From positions 1,736,001 to 1,800,000 of the forward strand of contig NZ_CP069717.1 of assembly GCF_024971095.1 (NCBI RefSeq): a DNA stretch of 64,000 nt. The letters run 5' to 3'. Made by a program: the position numbers and the translations under genes. How positions within the stretch are numbered: position 1 is the first letter of the stretch; each line of letters opens with the position of its first letter. The stretch is from Microbacterium neungamense (GTDB taxonomy: Bacteria; Actinomycetota; Actinomycetes; Actinomycetales; Microbacteriaceae). This document shows, one piece after another, positions 37,658-46,208 of this stretch. Under the pieces are notes generated by a model. The model was not told the DNA's origin, searched no databases, and worked only from the letters and a program-made list of their open reading frames with translations.

Positions 37658-38796
37658 GCGGGCGCTCCGGCACGGTACACGTCGCGCGTGACGATCCGCC
37701 CGTCGACGACCTCGCCGGTCGGCGCGACCACTTCGGTCACCCGCCGGCCGCCGTCTGGTTCGCGGGTGCAGTGCACGACGTAGGAGATCGCCCCGGCCAG
37801 CGCGGGGGCGATGAAGGCGCGGTCGATGTTGCGGCCGGCCAGCAGCGGGAGCAGGGCGAGCTTCTCGAGCGCCTCCACCGCGGAATTGGCGTGCACCGTG
37901 CCGGCCGCGGGCACGCCGGTGTTGAGCGCGAGCACCAGGTCGAGCGCCTCCGCGTCGCGCACCTCGCCGACGACGAGGCGCTCCGGGCGCATCCGCAGTG
38001 CCTCCTTCACGAGCCGGCGCAGCGTGATCTCCCCGGTGCCCTCCAAGCTCGCCTGCCGCCCCTGCAGGGCGACGACGTCGGGACCCTCGACGGCCAGCTC
38101 GAACGTCTCCTCGACCGTGATGATCCGCTGCCGGTCCGCGCAGGAGGCGAGGAGCGCCCCGAGCAGCGTGGTCTTGCCGGCGTGTGTGGCGCCGGAGACG
38201 ATGATGCTCCGCCCCTCCAGCAGCGCCCGGTGCAGCAGCTCGGCCACCTCGGCGGGCACGGAGCCCTGGGCGACGAGCGACTCCAGGCTTCGGTGCCGGC
38301 GGAGGAACTTGCGGATGTTCACCGCCCACGATCCGCGGACGACGTCGGCGATCGCGACGTGCAGGCGGGAGCCGTCCGGGAGGGATGCGTCGACGAACGG
38401 CTGGCTGATGTCCACCCGACGGCCGGTGGAGTGCAGCATCCGCTCGACGAGATCGCGCAGCGTCGCCTCCGTGAGCGGCAGGTCGATCCTCTCGCTGACC
38501 CCGCCGCGCGCGACGAAGACGCGATCCGGACCGTTCATCCAGATCTCCTCGATGTCGGGGTCGTCCAGCAGCGGCTGCAGCACCCCGAAGCCGGACACGG
38601 CCGCCAGCACGTCGCGGACACACGCCGCCTCGTCGTCGATCATGGCGTGGCCGCGGGCGAGTGCCAGGTCGTTGTGCCGGCGCACTTCGGCCTGGGCGAT
38701 GCGGCGCGCCTGCTCCGGCGCCGCCGACGGGTCGGTGTTCTCCAGGCGCAGCCGCCGCCGCACGCTCTCGGCGACGAGGACGGACGGATGACTCAC
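37654..38796 (-). CDS. tadA: Tad pilus assembly ATPase (CpaF/TadA family)
   Basis: This 380-residue secretion ATPase has an N-terminal domain to about 165 and a catalytic domain. Walker A is SGATHAGKTTLLGAL, with His where Gly is common, but GxxxxGKT is kept. The Asp box is IITVEETFELAV, Walker B is MRPERLVVGEVRDAEALD, and the His box is GTVHANSAVEALEKL. The hexamer would power Flp-pilus assembly. It is the first gene of the locus. GTG 38796 is preceded by CATGAT (38803-38808) at 6 nt, so a leaderless start is possible. Confidence 0.92.
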   Translation of the reverse strand: MSHPSVLVAESVRRRLRLENTDPSAAPEQARRIAQAEVRRHNDLALARGHAMIDDEAACVRDVLAAVSGFGVLQPLLDDPDIEEIWMNGPDRVFVARGGVSERIDLPLTEATLRDLVERMLHSTGRRVDISQPFVDASLPDGSRLHVAIADVVRGSWAVNIRKFLRRHRSLESLVAQGSVPAEVAELLHRALLEGRSIIVSGATHAGKTTLLGALLASCADRQRIITVEETFELAVEGPDVVALQGRQASLEGTGEITLRRLVKEALRMRPERLVVGEVRDAEALDLVLALNTGVPAAGTVHANSAVEALEKLALLPLLAGRNIDRAFIAPALAGAISYVVHCTREPDGGRRVTEVVAPTGEVVDGRIVTRDVYRAGAPA

Positions 38797-38875
38797 GCGG
38801 GCATCATGACAGAACGGCGGCGACGGCCGCGGAAGTTATCCACACCCCGTCCGCGGCCGGCGCTACCCTCCCGGT

Positions 38876-39180
38876 ATGACGCCGTACGAGATCAGCTCGC
38901 TGTGGGCCCAGTGGGTCGGGTCCATCGCCGGGGCGAGACCTGGCTGCTGGTGAACGAGGGCACGGTGCCCGCGCTCGACGTGCACGTGGAAGGCCTCACC
39001 GAGCTCGACCGCCGGCGCCTGAGCGCCGCGCCGCGGCCGCTGCTCGCGCCGGGCGAGGCGGTGGAGTTCACGCTGGTCTCCCGGCTCACCCTGTCCGGAC
39101 CGGCGAACGTCGTCGTCACCTACCGCCTCGACGGGGACGGCGCGGAGCGGCGCCGGGTGCTGCAGGTGCCCTCCGCCTAG
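38876..39180 (+). pseudogene. Small hypothetical protein gene, apparently frameshifted near its 5' end
   Basis: A leaderless promoter (TACCCT at 38864-38869, 6-nt gap) points to ATG 38876. That frame, MTPYEISSLWAQWVGSIAGA, stops after 25 codons. A different frame is open from GTG 38911 to 39180 and encodes VGRVHRRGETWLLVNEGTVPALDVHVEGLT, then RPLLAPGEAVEFTLVSRLT and a C-terminal YRLDGDGAERRRV. Its composition and period look coding. The two parts probably belonged to one protein with an N-terminal membrane segment now partly deleted. Alternatively the real gene is the 89-residue product from GTG 38911. No function is recognised. Confidence 0.55.
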
Positions 39181-39264
39181 CGGCGCGGCCGTCCACCGGC
39201 TTCGCGGACGGCGCGAGGATCCCGGTCAGCAGGAGGATCCCGGTCAGTAGACTGAACGGACCGC

Positions 39265-39346
39265 GCGGGAGTGGTGAAACTGGCAGACACGCAGGATTTA
39301 GGTTCCTGTGCCTTCGGGCGTGTGGGTTCGAGTCCCACCTTCCGCA
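39265..39346 (+). tRNA. tRNA-Leu (anticodon UAG)
   Basis: This is a complete 82-nt class-II tRNA. The acceptor stem GCGGGAG/CTTCCGC has one G-U pair and discriminator A. The anticodon stem CAGGA/TCCTG encloses loop TTTAGGT, giving UAG for CUN leucine codons. A variable arm with a TTCG loop and T-arm GTGGG-TTCGAGT-CCCAC follow. CCA is not encoded. Upstream lie a TAGACT -10-like box and a 14-bp direct repeat (AGGATCCCGGTCAG at 39216-39229 and 39234-39247). Confidence 0.97.
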
Positions 39347-39413
39347 CGAGCGTCGGGGGCGCAGGCTTCCCGCTGACGCCGCCCACCGCCGACCTCTGAC
39401 ACGACGGGACGTC

Positions 39414-40205
39414 ATGCTTCACACCGCTCTGCAGGCGCCGACGGCGCTGATCCCCTGGCTCGATCCTGAGACGATCATCGGCGCGGCAGGTCCCTGGGCC
39501 CTGCTGGTGGTGTGCTTCATCGTGTTCGCCGAGACCGGTCTGCTCGTCGGCTTCCTGCTGCCCGGCGACACCCTGCTGGTCATCTCCGGTCTGCTCGCCC
39601 ACGCGCAGTCGTACGCCCCGAACGGGGTGTTCGGCATCAGCGTGTGGTGGGTGGCGCTGCTGATCGGCCTGGCGGCCTTCGTCGGCGGAGAGGTCGGCTA
39701 CCTGATCGGCCACAAGGGCGGCCCTGCGGTGTTCGAGCGCAAGGAGTCCGGCCTGTTCAGCCGCAAGAACGTCGAGCGCACCAACGCGTTCTTCGAGCGG
39801 TTCGGCGGCATCACGATCATCCTCGCCCGCTTCGTGCCCATCGTCCGCACCTTCGCGCCGGTCGCCGCCGGCGTCGGCCACATGCACAAGGGCAAGTACA
39901 CCCTCTACAACCTCATCGGCGCCGTGCTGTGGGGCTTCGGGCTGACCATGTTCGGCTACGTGATCGGGTTCATCCCGCCGGTGGCATGGTTCGTCAAGGA
40001 GTACATCGATCTGATCCTGCTCGCCGCGGTCGGCGGCACCGCCGTCGTCACGCTCTGGCACTACCTCGTCGAGCGGCACAAGGCGAAGAAGGCCGCGGCG
40101 GCCGGGGAGGACGTGATCGTGGACCGCGAGGAGGCCGCTCACCTCGCCCTCGACCCGGAGGTGTTCGAGCGGGCCCCCGACCTCGACGGCGACGGCAAGC
40201 GCTGA
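39414..40205 (+). CDS. DedA-family membrane protein
   Basis: This 263-residue polytopic protein belongs to the DedA/SNARE-associated family, implicated in lipid (undecaprenyl phosphate) translocation and membrane homeostasis. Typical segments are FIVFAETGLLVGFLLPGDTLLVISGLLA (about 36-63), VGGEVGYLIGHKGGPAVFER, and GGITIILARFVPIVRTFAPVAAGVGHM, with the conserved Phe-x-Arg-x-x-Pro-x-x-Arg. The last 45 residues are a charged cytoplasmic tail (HKAKKAAAAGEDVIVDREEA). It starts at ATG 39414, just after the tRNA. Confidence 0.92.
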   Translation: MLHTALQAPTALIPWLDPETIIGAAGPWALLVVCFIVFAETGLLVGFLLPGDTLLVISGLLAHAQSYAPNGVFGISVWWVALLIGLAAFVGGEVGYLIGHKGGPAVFERKESGLFSRKNVERTNAFFERFGGITIILARFVPIVRTFAPVAAGVGHMHKGKYTLYNLIGAVLWGFGLTMFGYVIGFIPPVAWFVKEYIDLILLAAVGGTAVVTLWHYLVERHKAKKAAAAGEDVIVDREEAAHLALDPEVFERAPDLDGDGKR

Positions 40206-40233
40206 GCCGCCGCCTGCAGCCCACGTCGGAGGC

Positions 40234-41094
40234 TCAGCCGGCCTTCTTCTTGCCCTTCTTCGCCGGCGCCCCGGACTCCTTCGACTCCTTGCCGCCGGCA
40301 TCCTTCCGCGCGGCCTTGGACTTCTCCACGCTCGCGCGCAGCGCCTCCATCAGGTCGATGACCTCGCCGCCCTTCTCCTCGCCCTCCTCGGCGAAGGTCT
40401 CGGCGACGTCGAAGCCCTCGCCGGCCTCGATCTTGGCGTCGATGAGGGTGCGCAGCTCCTTCTGGTACTCGTCGACGTACTCATCCGGGTCGAAGTCGCT
40501 GGAATAGCTGTCCACGAGCGAGGCCGACAGCTCGAGCTCCTTCTTGCTGATCGTCACGTCCTCCTCGAGGGCCGGGAAGGATGCCTCGCGCACCTCGTCC
40601 GCCCAGAGCAGGGTCTGCAGCACGAGCACGTTCCCGCGCACCCGCAGCGCCGCCAGCCGGGTCTTCTGCCGCAGCGTGAACCGCACGATCGCGGTGCGAT
40701 CGGTCTGCTCCAGGGTCTTCCGCAGCAGCACGTACGCCTTGGGCGACTTCGAGTCCGGCTCCAGGTAGTACGCCCGGTCGAGCGTGAGCAGGTCGACCTG
40801 GTCGCTGGGCACGAACTCGACCACGTCGATCTCCCGGCTCTTCTCGGCCGGCAGCGCGTCGAGGTCCTCCTTGGTGATCACGATGGTGCGCCCGTCGTCG
40901 ACGTAGGCGCGGTCGATGTCGGCGTAGGGGACCGTCTCGCCGCACACCTCGCAGGTGCGCTGGTAGCGGATGCGGCCGCCGTCCTTGGCGTGCACCTGAT
41001 GCAGCGGCACGTCGTGGTCCTCCGTCGCCGAGTACACCTTCACCGGCACGTTCACCAGGCCGAAGGTCAGCGCGCCCTTCCAGATGCTTCTCAT
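40234..41094 (-). CDS. ku: Non-homologous end-joining protein Ku
   Basis: This 286-residue protein forms a homodimeric ring on DNA ends and recruits LigD. The N-terminus MRSIWKGALTFGLVNVPVKVYSA is diagnostic. The zinc-ribbon-like remnant YQRTCEVCGETV is present, and the core continues through RTAIVRFTLRQKTRLAALR to KELELSASLVDSYSS. The C-terminal tail (about 245-286) is Lys-rich, as in Ku proteins that bind and stabilise DNA. ATG 41094 is only 67 nt from the divergent ligD start, so the pair share one promoter region. Confidence 0.96.
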   Translation of the reverse strand: MRSIWKGALTFGLVNVPVKVYSATEDHDVPLHQVHAKDGGRIRYQRTCEVCGETVPYADIDRAYVDDGRTIVITKEDLDALPAEKSREIDVVEFVPSDQVDLLTLDRAYYLEPDSKSPKAYVLLRKTLEQTDRTAIVRFTLRQKTRLAALRVRGNVLVLQTLLWADEVREASFPALEEDVTISKKELELSASLVDSYSSDFDPDEYVDEYQKELRTLIDAKIEAGEGFDVAETFAEEGEEKGGEVIDLMEALRASVEKSKAARKDAGGKESKESGAPAKKGKKKAG

Positions 41095-41161
41095 CACACC
41101 AGTAGACACCAGGCACACCTTTCACGACCAGGGGGTTGCGCACGGCGGATACGCTGGCGGC

Positions 41162-43699
41162 ATGGCATCCGGCGGGCAGGTCGTGCAGATCGACGGGCGC
41201 CGCCTGCGCGTGACCAATCTCGACAAGATCGTCTACCCCGAGACCGGCACCACCAAGGGCGAGGTGATCGCCTACTACACGCGGATCGCCCCGGTGATGC
41301 TCCCGCACGTCCGCGGTCGTCCGGCGACGCGCAAGCGGTGGGTGGACGGCGTGGGGACGACGGATGCCCCGGCCGAGGCGTTCTTCACCAAGCAGCTCGA
41401 GCAGGGCGCCCCGGACTGGATCCGGCGGATGCCGATCGAGCACTCCGACGGGCCGAAGGAGTACCCGCTCATCGAGGACGTCCCCACCCTGGTGTGGATG
41501 GCGCAGATGGCGGCCCTGGAGCTGCACGTGCCGCAGTGGCGGTTCACCGCCTCGGGCGGACGGGGCCGTCCCGATCGCATGGTGCTCGACCTCGATCCCG
41601 GCCCGGAGGTCGGGTTGCCCGAGTGCGCCGAGGTGGCGCGGCTGGCCCGCGGCATCCTGACCGGGATGGGGCTGGAGCCGATGCCGGTCACCAGCGGCAG
41701 CAAGGGCATCCACCTCTACTGCCGGCTGCCCACGAGCGAGGACGGCACCGGCCTGCAGACCAGCGACGAGGTCTCCGCGGTGGCGAAGGAGCTGGCCCGG
41801 CTGATCGAGGCGGACCACCCCGACCTGGCGACGCACGTGATGGCGAAGTCCGCGCGCGGCGGAAAAGTGTTCATCGACTGGAGCCAGAACAGCGCGTCGA
41901 AGACGACCATCGCGCCGTACTCGCTGCGCGGCCGCGCGCACCCCTGGGTCGCGGCGCCGCGCACGTGGGAGGAGCTGGACGACCCCGAGCTCGCGCACCT
42001 CTCGTTCGGCGAGGTGCTGGACCGGGTGGATGCCGGGATCGACCCGTTCGCCTCCCTCGCCCCGCCGTCCACCGCCCTCTCCTCGTATCTGGCCAAGCGC
42101 GACGCGTCGAAGACGCCGGAGCCCATGCCGCGGACGGCATCCGCCGGCGGCTCAGGCGCCCCGCGGTTCGTCATCCAGGAGCACCACGCCTCACGGCTGC
42201 ACTACGACCTGCGCATCGAGCGCGACGGGGTGCTGATCAGCTGGGCGGTGCCGAAGGGGGTGCCGGAGACCTCGGATCGCAATCATCTGGCCGTGATGAC
42301 CGAGCCGCATCCGCTGGAGTACCTCACCTTCGAGGGGGAGATCCCGAAGGGCGAGTACGGGGCGGGCACCATGACGCTGTGGGACACCGGCACGGTGGCA
42401 CTGGAGAAGTGGCGCGACGACGAGGTGATCGGCACCTTCACCGGCCGCCCCGGCGGGCGGCTGGGGTCGGTGCGGCTGGCGCTCATCCGCACCGAGGGCA
42501 GCGGGGAGAAGTCGCAGTGGCTCCTCCACCGCATGAAGGACCCGCACGGGCATCCGACGGCCCACCCGGGCGAACCCCCGTCGGCCCCCGAGCCTGTCGC
42601 CGGGTCCGCGGCCACGCACGGCGACGCTTCGACGGGCTCAGCGTCCGGAGGCTCGGCGTCCGGAGGCGACGCTTCGACGGGCTCAGCGTTCGCAGGCTCG
42701 GCGTCCGGAGACAAGCCCACCCTCGCGACGCTCGAGCCGATGCTGGCCGAGGCGGGGACGCCCGGCCTCGCCCGCGCCCTCGGGGATCCGGCCTGGGCGG
42801 AGATCAAGTGGGACGGCATCCGCGCCCTCGGCACGTGGCGGGACGGGCGGATGCGGCTGCACGCCCGCCGCGGCACCGACATCACCGCCCGCTACCCCGA
42901 GCTCACCGCCGACGGCGCCCCTCTCCTGCCCGCCGACGAGGCGGTCGTGGACGGCGAGATCGTCGCCTTCGACGCGGCCGGACGCCCCAGCTTCGCCCGG
43001 CTGCAGAACCGGATGCACCTGACCCGGCCTCGGGAGATCGAGCGCGAGGTGGTGCGCACGCCCGTCGTGTACCTGCTGTTCGACCTGCTGCGGCTGAACG
43101 GGCACGAGCTCACCGGGATGCCGCTGCGGCAGCGCCGGGAGCTGCTCGAACAGGTCGCCGCCGATCTCGACGCCCCGGTGCAGGTCGCCCCGGTGTTCGA
43201 CGACATCGACGCGGCGCTGGACGCCAGCCGGCAGTACGGTCTGGAGGGGGTGGTCGCCAAGGACCCCGCCTCCCGCTACCGGCCGGGCGTGCGGTCGTCG
43301 GCGTGGCTGAAGCTCAAGCACACCCGCACCCAGGAGGCGGTGATCGTGGGCATCCGTCCCGGGCAGGGCAACCGGCAGGGCACGATCGGGTCGCTGCTGC
43401 TGGCCGTGCCGGAGGAGGATGCCGGCACGCTCCGGCTGCGCTATGTGGGCAAGGTGGGCAGCGGGTTCACCGAACGGATGCTGGCCGACCTGTCCGCCCG
43501 CCTTGAGCCGCTGCGCACGCCGGCCCCGGCGGTGCCGGACGTGCCTCGACCGGAGGCGAAGGACGCGCAGTGGGTGCGACCCGAGCTCGTGGGCGAGGTG
43601 GAGTTCTCGGAGTGGACTCCCGGCGGCATCCTGCGGCACGCGCGCTGGCGCGGCCTCCGACCGGACAAGACACCCGACGAGGTGCGCGTGGAGCCGTGA
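41162..43699 (+). CDS. ligD: Multifunctional NHEJ ligase LigD (POL-PE-LIG order)
   Basis: This 845-residue enzyme processes and seals broken DNA ends with Ku. Domains in order are primase-polymerase (about 10-295; LDLDPGPEVG carries the Asp pair), 3'-phosphoesterase (about 330-470; EHHASRLHYDLRIERDG, PKGVPETSDRNHLAV), and ATP-dependent ligase (about 525-845) with nucleotidyl Lys549 in EIKWDGIRAL. The order is that of mycobacterial LigD. Residues 487-516, in the PE-LIG linker, are a tandem 15-residue repeat. ATG 41162 follows TACGCT by 6 nt (leaderless). Confidence 0.96.
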   Translation: MASGGQVVQIDGRRLRVTNLDKIVYPETGTTKGEVIAYYTRIAPVMLPHVRGRPATRKRWVDGVGTTDAPAEAFFTKQLEQGAPDWIRRMPIEHSDGPKEYPLIEDVPTLVWMAQMAALELHVPQWRFTASGGRGRPDRMVLDLDPGPEVGLPECAEVARLARGILTGMGLEPMPVTSGSKGIHLYCRLPTSEDGTGLQTSDEVSAVAKELARLIEADHPDLATHVMAKSARGGKVFIDWSQNSASKTTIAPYSLRGRAHPWVAAPRTWEELDDPELAHLSFGEVLDRVDAGIDPFASLAPPSTALSSYLAKRDASKTPEPMPRTASAGGSGAPRFVIQEHHASRLHYDLRIERDGVLISWAVPKGVPETSDRNHLAVMTEPHPLEYLTFEGEIPKGEYGAGTMTLWDTGTVALEKWRDDEVIGTFTGRPGGRLGSVRLALIRTEGSGEKSQWLLHRMKDPHGHPTAHPGEPPSAPEPVAGSAATHGDASTGSASGGSASGGDASTGSAFAGSASGDKPTLATLEPMLAEAGTPGLARALGDPAWAEIKWDGIRALGTWRDGRMRLHARRGTDITARYPELTADGAPLLPADEAVVDGEIVAFDAAGRPSFARLQNRMHLTRPREIEREVVRTPVVYLLFDLLRLNGHELTGMPLRQRRELLEQVAADLDAPVQVAPVFDDIDAALDASRQYGLEGVVAKDPASRYRPGVRSSAWLKLKHTRTQEAVIVGIRPGQGNRQGTIGSLLLAVPEEDAGTLRLRYVGKVGSGFTERMLADLSARLEPLRTPAPAVPDVPRPEAKDAQWVRPELVGEVEFSEWTPGGILRHARWRGLRPDKTPDEVRVEP
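42620..42709 (+). repeat. 45-bp tandem repeat in the LigD linker
   Basis: Two 45-nt units (42620-42664 and 42665-42709) differ at only a few positions. They encode GDASTGSASGGSASG and GDASTGSAFAGSASG. Each begins with GCGACGCTTCGACGGGCTCA, the element found in reverse orientation relative to coding in pheT and rph. Confidence 0.9.
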
Positions 43700-43744
43700 C
43701 CGGCGTCGAGCCCCGACCGGCGCCGAGCCCGACCGGCGGCGTGG

Positions 43745-44665
43745 TCAGGCGTGCGCCGCCTCGCAGTCCGGGTGATCGGCGGGCTCGAGCTGGAAGGTGG
43801 AGTGCTCCACGTCGAAGTGGTCGGCGAGGCAGGCCTGCAGATCCGCGAGCAGGGCCGACGACCCGCCCGACGCGAGCAGCGCGGGGTCGACCGCGACGTG
43901 GGCGGTGAACACCGGGGCGCCGCGGGTGAGTTGCCAGACGTGCACGTCGTGGACGCCGACGACCCCGGGGTAGCCCTCCAGGTGGCCGCGGATCTCGCTC
44001 ACCGCGGTGCCTTTCGGTGCGGACTCGGCCAGCACGGAGAACACCTCGCGCAGCAGCGAGACCGCCCGCGGCAGGATCATCACCGCGATGACGAGCGAGG
44101 CGATCGCATCCGCCGGCATCCATCCGGTCGCGACGATCACGATCGCCGCGGCGATCACGAACACCGAGCCGATGAGGTCGCCCAGCACCTCCAGGTACGC
44201 GCCGCGCACGTTGATGCTCTTCCGCTGCGCCGCACTCAGCAGCCACAGCGAGAAGCCGTTCGCGAGCATGCCGACCACGGCGACGATCAGCATCAGCGGG
44301 CCGGCGACCTCGGCCTCGCCGGGCTGGATCAGCCGGGTAACCCCCTGCACGGCGACGACCGTCATCAGCACGAGCAGCACGACGGCGTTGATCAGCGCCC
44401 CGAACACCTCGGCGCGCTGGTAGCCGAACGTGCGCCGGTCGTCGGCCGGGCGGGCGGCGACGATGCTGGCGATGAGTGCGATCACGAGCGCCGAGGAGTC
44501 GGTGAGCATGTGCGCCGCGTCGGCGAGCAGCGCGATCGACCCCGACAGCACGGCGCCGACGATCTGCACGACCATCACGGTCGCGGTGAGCGCGAGCGAG
44601 ATCGCGAGCAGCCGGCGCCCGCCGGCCTCCCGGATGCTGCCGTGTGCATGTGCGTGGTCGTGCAT
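43745..44665 (-). CDS. Cation diffusion facilitator (zinc exporter, ZitB/CzcD type)
   Basis: This 306-residue exporter has six spans, starting LLAISLALTATVMVVQIVGAVLSGS. The metal site is LLADAAHMLTDSSALVIAL (His-x-x-x-Asp) in TM2 and YLEVLGDLIGSVFVI (Asp-x-x-x, with Asp for the usual HxxxD His position) in TM5. The cytoplasmic C-terminal domain has His pairs (VHDVHVWQLTRG). The His-rich N-terminus MHDHAHAHG also suggests zinc. ATG 44665 follows TAGCCT (44672-44677) by 6 nt. A Zur-box-like sequence lies farther upstream. Confidence 0.9.
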   Translation of the reverse strand: MHDHAHAHGSIREAGGRRLLAISLALTATVMVVQIVGAVLSGSIALLADAAHMLTDSSALVIALIASIVAARPADDRRTFGYQRAEVFGALINAVVLLVLMTVVAVQGVTRLIQPGEAEVAGPLMLIVAVVGMLANGFSLWLLSAAQRKSINVRGAYLEVLGDLIGSVFVIAAAIVIVATGWMPADAIASLVIAVMILPRAVSLLREVFSVLAESAPKGTAVSEIRGHLEGYPGVVGVHDVHVWQLTRGAPVFTAHVAVDPALLASGGSSALLADLQACLADHFDVEHSTFQLEPADHPDCEAAHA

Positions 44666-44721
44666 GCATCCAGGCTAGGACGGCACCGCCCCGGCACGGC
44701 GCAGGTCGGCGCAGTCGGGAA

Positions 44722-44736
44722 TGGTGATGATTCTCA
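44722..44736 (-). promoter_or_regulatory. Zur-box-like site upstream of the CDF exporter
   Basis: TGGTGATGATTCTCA matches 12 of 15 positions of the actinobacterial Zur box TGATAATGATTATCA. It lies about 57-71 bp upstream of the predicted leaderless start, above the -35 region. An activator, not a repressor, would be expected there. Zur is known to activate the zitB exporter in Streptomyces coelicolor. Confidence 0.55.
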
Positions 44737-44798
44737 GAAGGCGGATGCGGACGGCCGGATGCCCGACCGACGGACGTCCGCCGCCGGGCGTCGGATGC

Positions 44799-45392
44799 TC
44801 AGAGCTCGGCGAGCAGCGGGATCAGCGCCGCGAAGGCGCGGGCGCGGTGGGATTCGGCCTGCTTCTCCTCGGCGGTGTACTCCCCCACGGTGCGCTCGGC
44901 GCCGTCAGGCTGGCCGTCCGGGATGAAGATCGGGTCGTAGCCGAAGCCGCCGCTGCCGGACGGGGCGTGTGCGAGCCGGCCGCGCCAGATCCCCTCGACG
45001 ACGCGCTCCCGGCCGTCGGGTGTGACCAGCGCGATCGTGGAGTGGAACTCGGCGCCGCGGTGCGCGTCGGCGATGTCGCGCAGCTGGTCGAGCAGCAGAT
45101 CGAGGTTCGCCGCGGCGTCCTTGCGCTGGCCGGCCCAGTACGCGGAGAAGACGCCCGGTGCACCGCCCAGCACGTCGACGCAGATGCCGGAGTCGTCGGC
45201 GAGCGCGGCGAGCCCGGTGTGCGCGGCGGCGGCACGTGCCTTGATCAGCGCGTTCTCCGCGAAGGTGACCCCGTCCTCGACCGGCTCCGGACCGTCGTAG
45301 CCGATCACCTCGAGGTCCGGGCGGGCCTTCGCCACGATCTGCTGGAACTCGGCGACCTTGTGCGGATTGTGCGTGGCGAGCACGACCTTCAT
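44799..45392 (-). CDS. rdgB: Non-canonical purine NTP pyrophosphatase (RdgB/HAM1)
   Basis: This 197-residue enzyme hydrolyses dITP, XTP and related bases to keep them out of DNA. Signatures are [17 protein letters not shown] at the N-terminus, [32 protein letters not shown], and [16 protein letters not shown]. The size is normal. ATG 45392 overlaps the rph stop, continuing the murI-rph-rdgB order that is common in Actinobacteria and elsewhere. Confidence 0.96.
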   Translation of the reverse strand: MKVVLATHNPHKVAEFQQIVAKARPDLEVIGYDGPEPVEDGVTFAENALIKARAAAAHTGLAALADDSGICVDVLGGAPGVFSAYWAGQRKDAAANLDLLLDQLRDIADAHRGAEFHSTIALVTPDGRERVVEGIWRGRLAHAPSGSGGFGYDPIFIPDGQPDGAERTVGEYTAEEKQAESHRARAFAALIPLLAEL

Positions 45393-46180
45393 CGCGCGGA
45401 CCCCGGGTCGGGCGCTTCGACGGGCTCAGCGTCCGAGACCGGCTGAGCGTCCGACAGGGCGGCGGCCTGCAGCTGGGTGAGCCGCGCGCATCCGGCCAGT
45501 CCGAGGTCGAGGAGGGCGTCCAGCTCGCTCTTGTCGAACGGCGCCCCCTCGGCGGTGCCCTGCACCTCGACGAAGAGTCCGCGGCCGGTCACGACGACGT
45601 TCATGTCGGTCTCGGCGCGCACGTCCTCCACGTATGCCAGATCCAGCATGGGCTCGCCGTCGATGATGCCCACGGACACCGCCGCGACCGAATCGCGCAG
45701 CGGCACCGCGTTCTTCCCGATCAGCTTCTGCGCACGGCCCCACGCGATCGCGTCCGCGAGGGCGACGTAGGCGCCGGTGATGGCGGCCGTGCGTGTGCCG
45801 CCGTCGGCCTGCAGCACGTCGCAGTCGATCACGATGGTGTTCTCGCCGAGGGCCTTGGTGTCGACGACGGCGCGCAGCGCACGGCCGATCAGCCGGGAGA
45901 TCTCGTGAGTGCGCCCGCCGATGCGGCCCTTCACGCTCTCGCGGTCGTTGCGGGTGTTCGTCGATCGCGGCAGCATGGCGTACTCCGCGGTCACCCAGCC
46001 CTTGCCCTTGCCGGTGAGCCAGCGCGGCACGCCGCTGGTGAACGAAGCGGTGCACAGCACGGTGGTGCCGCCGAAGCTGATCAGCGCGGAGCCCTCGGCG
46101 TGGCGCGACCAGCCGCGCTCGATCCGGACCTCGCGGAGCTGGTCGGGGGCGCGGCCGTCGGCGCGGACGATGTCGGTCAT
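45389..46180 (-). CDS. rph: Ribonuclease PH, with repeat-derived C-terminus
   Basis: This 263-residue phosphorolytic 3'-exonuclease trims tRNA 3' ends. The core contains [67 protein letters not shown] (about 62-103) and [22 protein letters not shown]. After the usual end ([15 protein letters not shown]) about 20 residues follow, [20 protein letters not shown], specified by the dispersed DAEPV repeat. The tail should not affect the hexameric core. Start ATG 46180. Confidence 0.96.
   Translation of the reverse strand: MTDIVRADGRAPDQLREVRIERGWSRHAEGSALISFGGTTVLCTASFTSGVPRWLTGKGKGWVTAEYAMLPRSTNTRNDRESVKGRIGGRTHEISRLIGRALRAVVDTKALGENTIVIDCDVLQADGGTRTAAITGAYVALADAIAWGRAQKLIGKNAVPLRDSVAAVSVGIIDGEPMLDLAYVEDVRAETDMNVVVTGRGLFVEVQGTAEGAPFDKSELDALLDLGLAGCARLTQLQAAALSDAQPVSDAEPVEAPDPGSAR
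45412..45451 (-). repeat. DAEPV-type repeat at the rph 3' end
   Basis: Two units are present (GACGCTCAGCCGGTC and GACGCTGAGCCCGTCGAAGC on the coding strand), encoding [13 protein letters not shown] just before the stop codon. The core is the pheT/ligD element. Confidence 0.85.
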
Positions 46181-46208
46181 GGTGTCCTCTCGGATGTGCG
46201 GATGACGC

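Noticed and set aside
39216..39247. Attachment site next to tRNA-Leu
   Set aside because: The 14-bp direct repeat lies upstream of the tRNA, not at its 3' end, and there is no integrase or foreign gene block.
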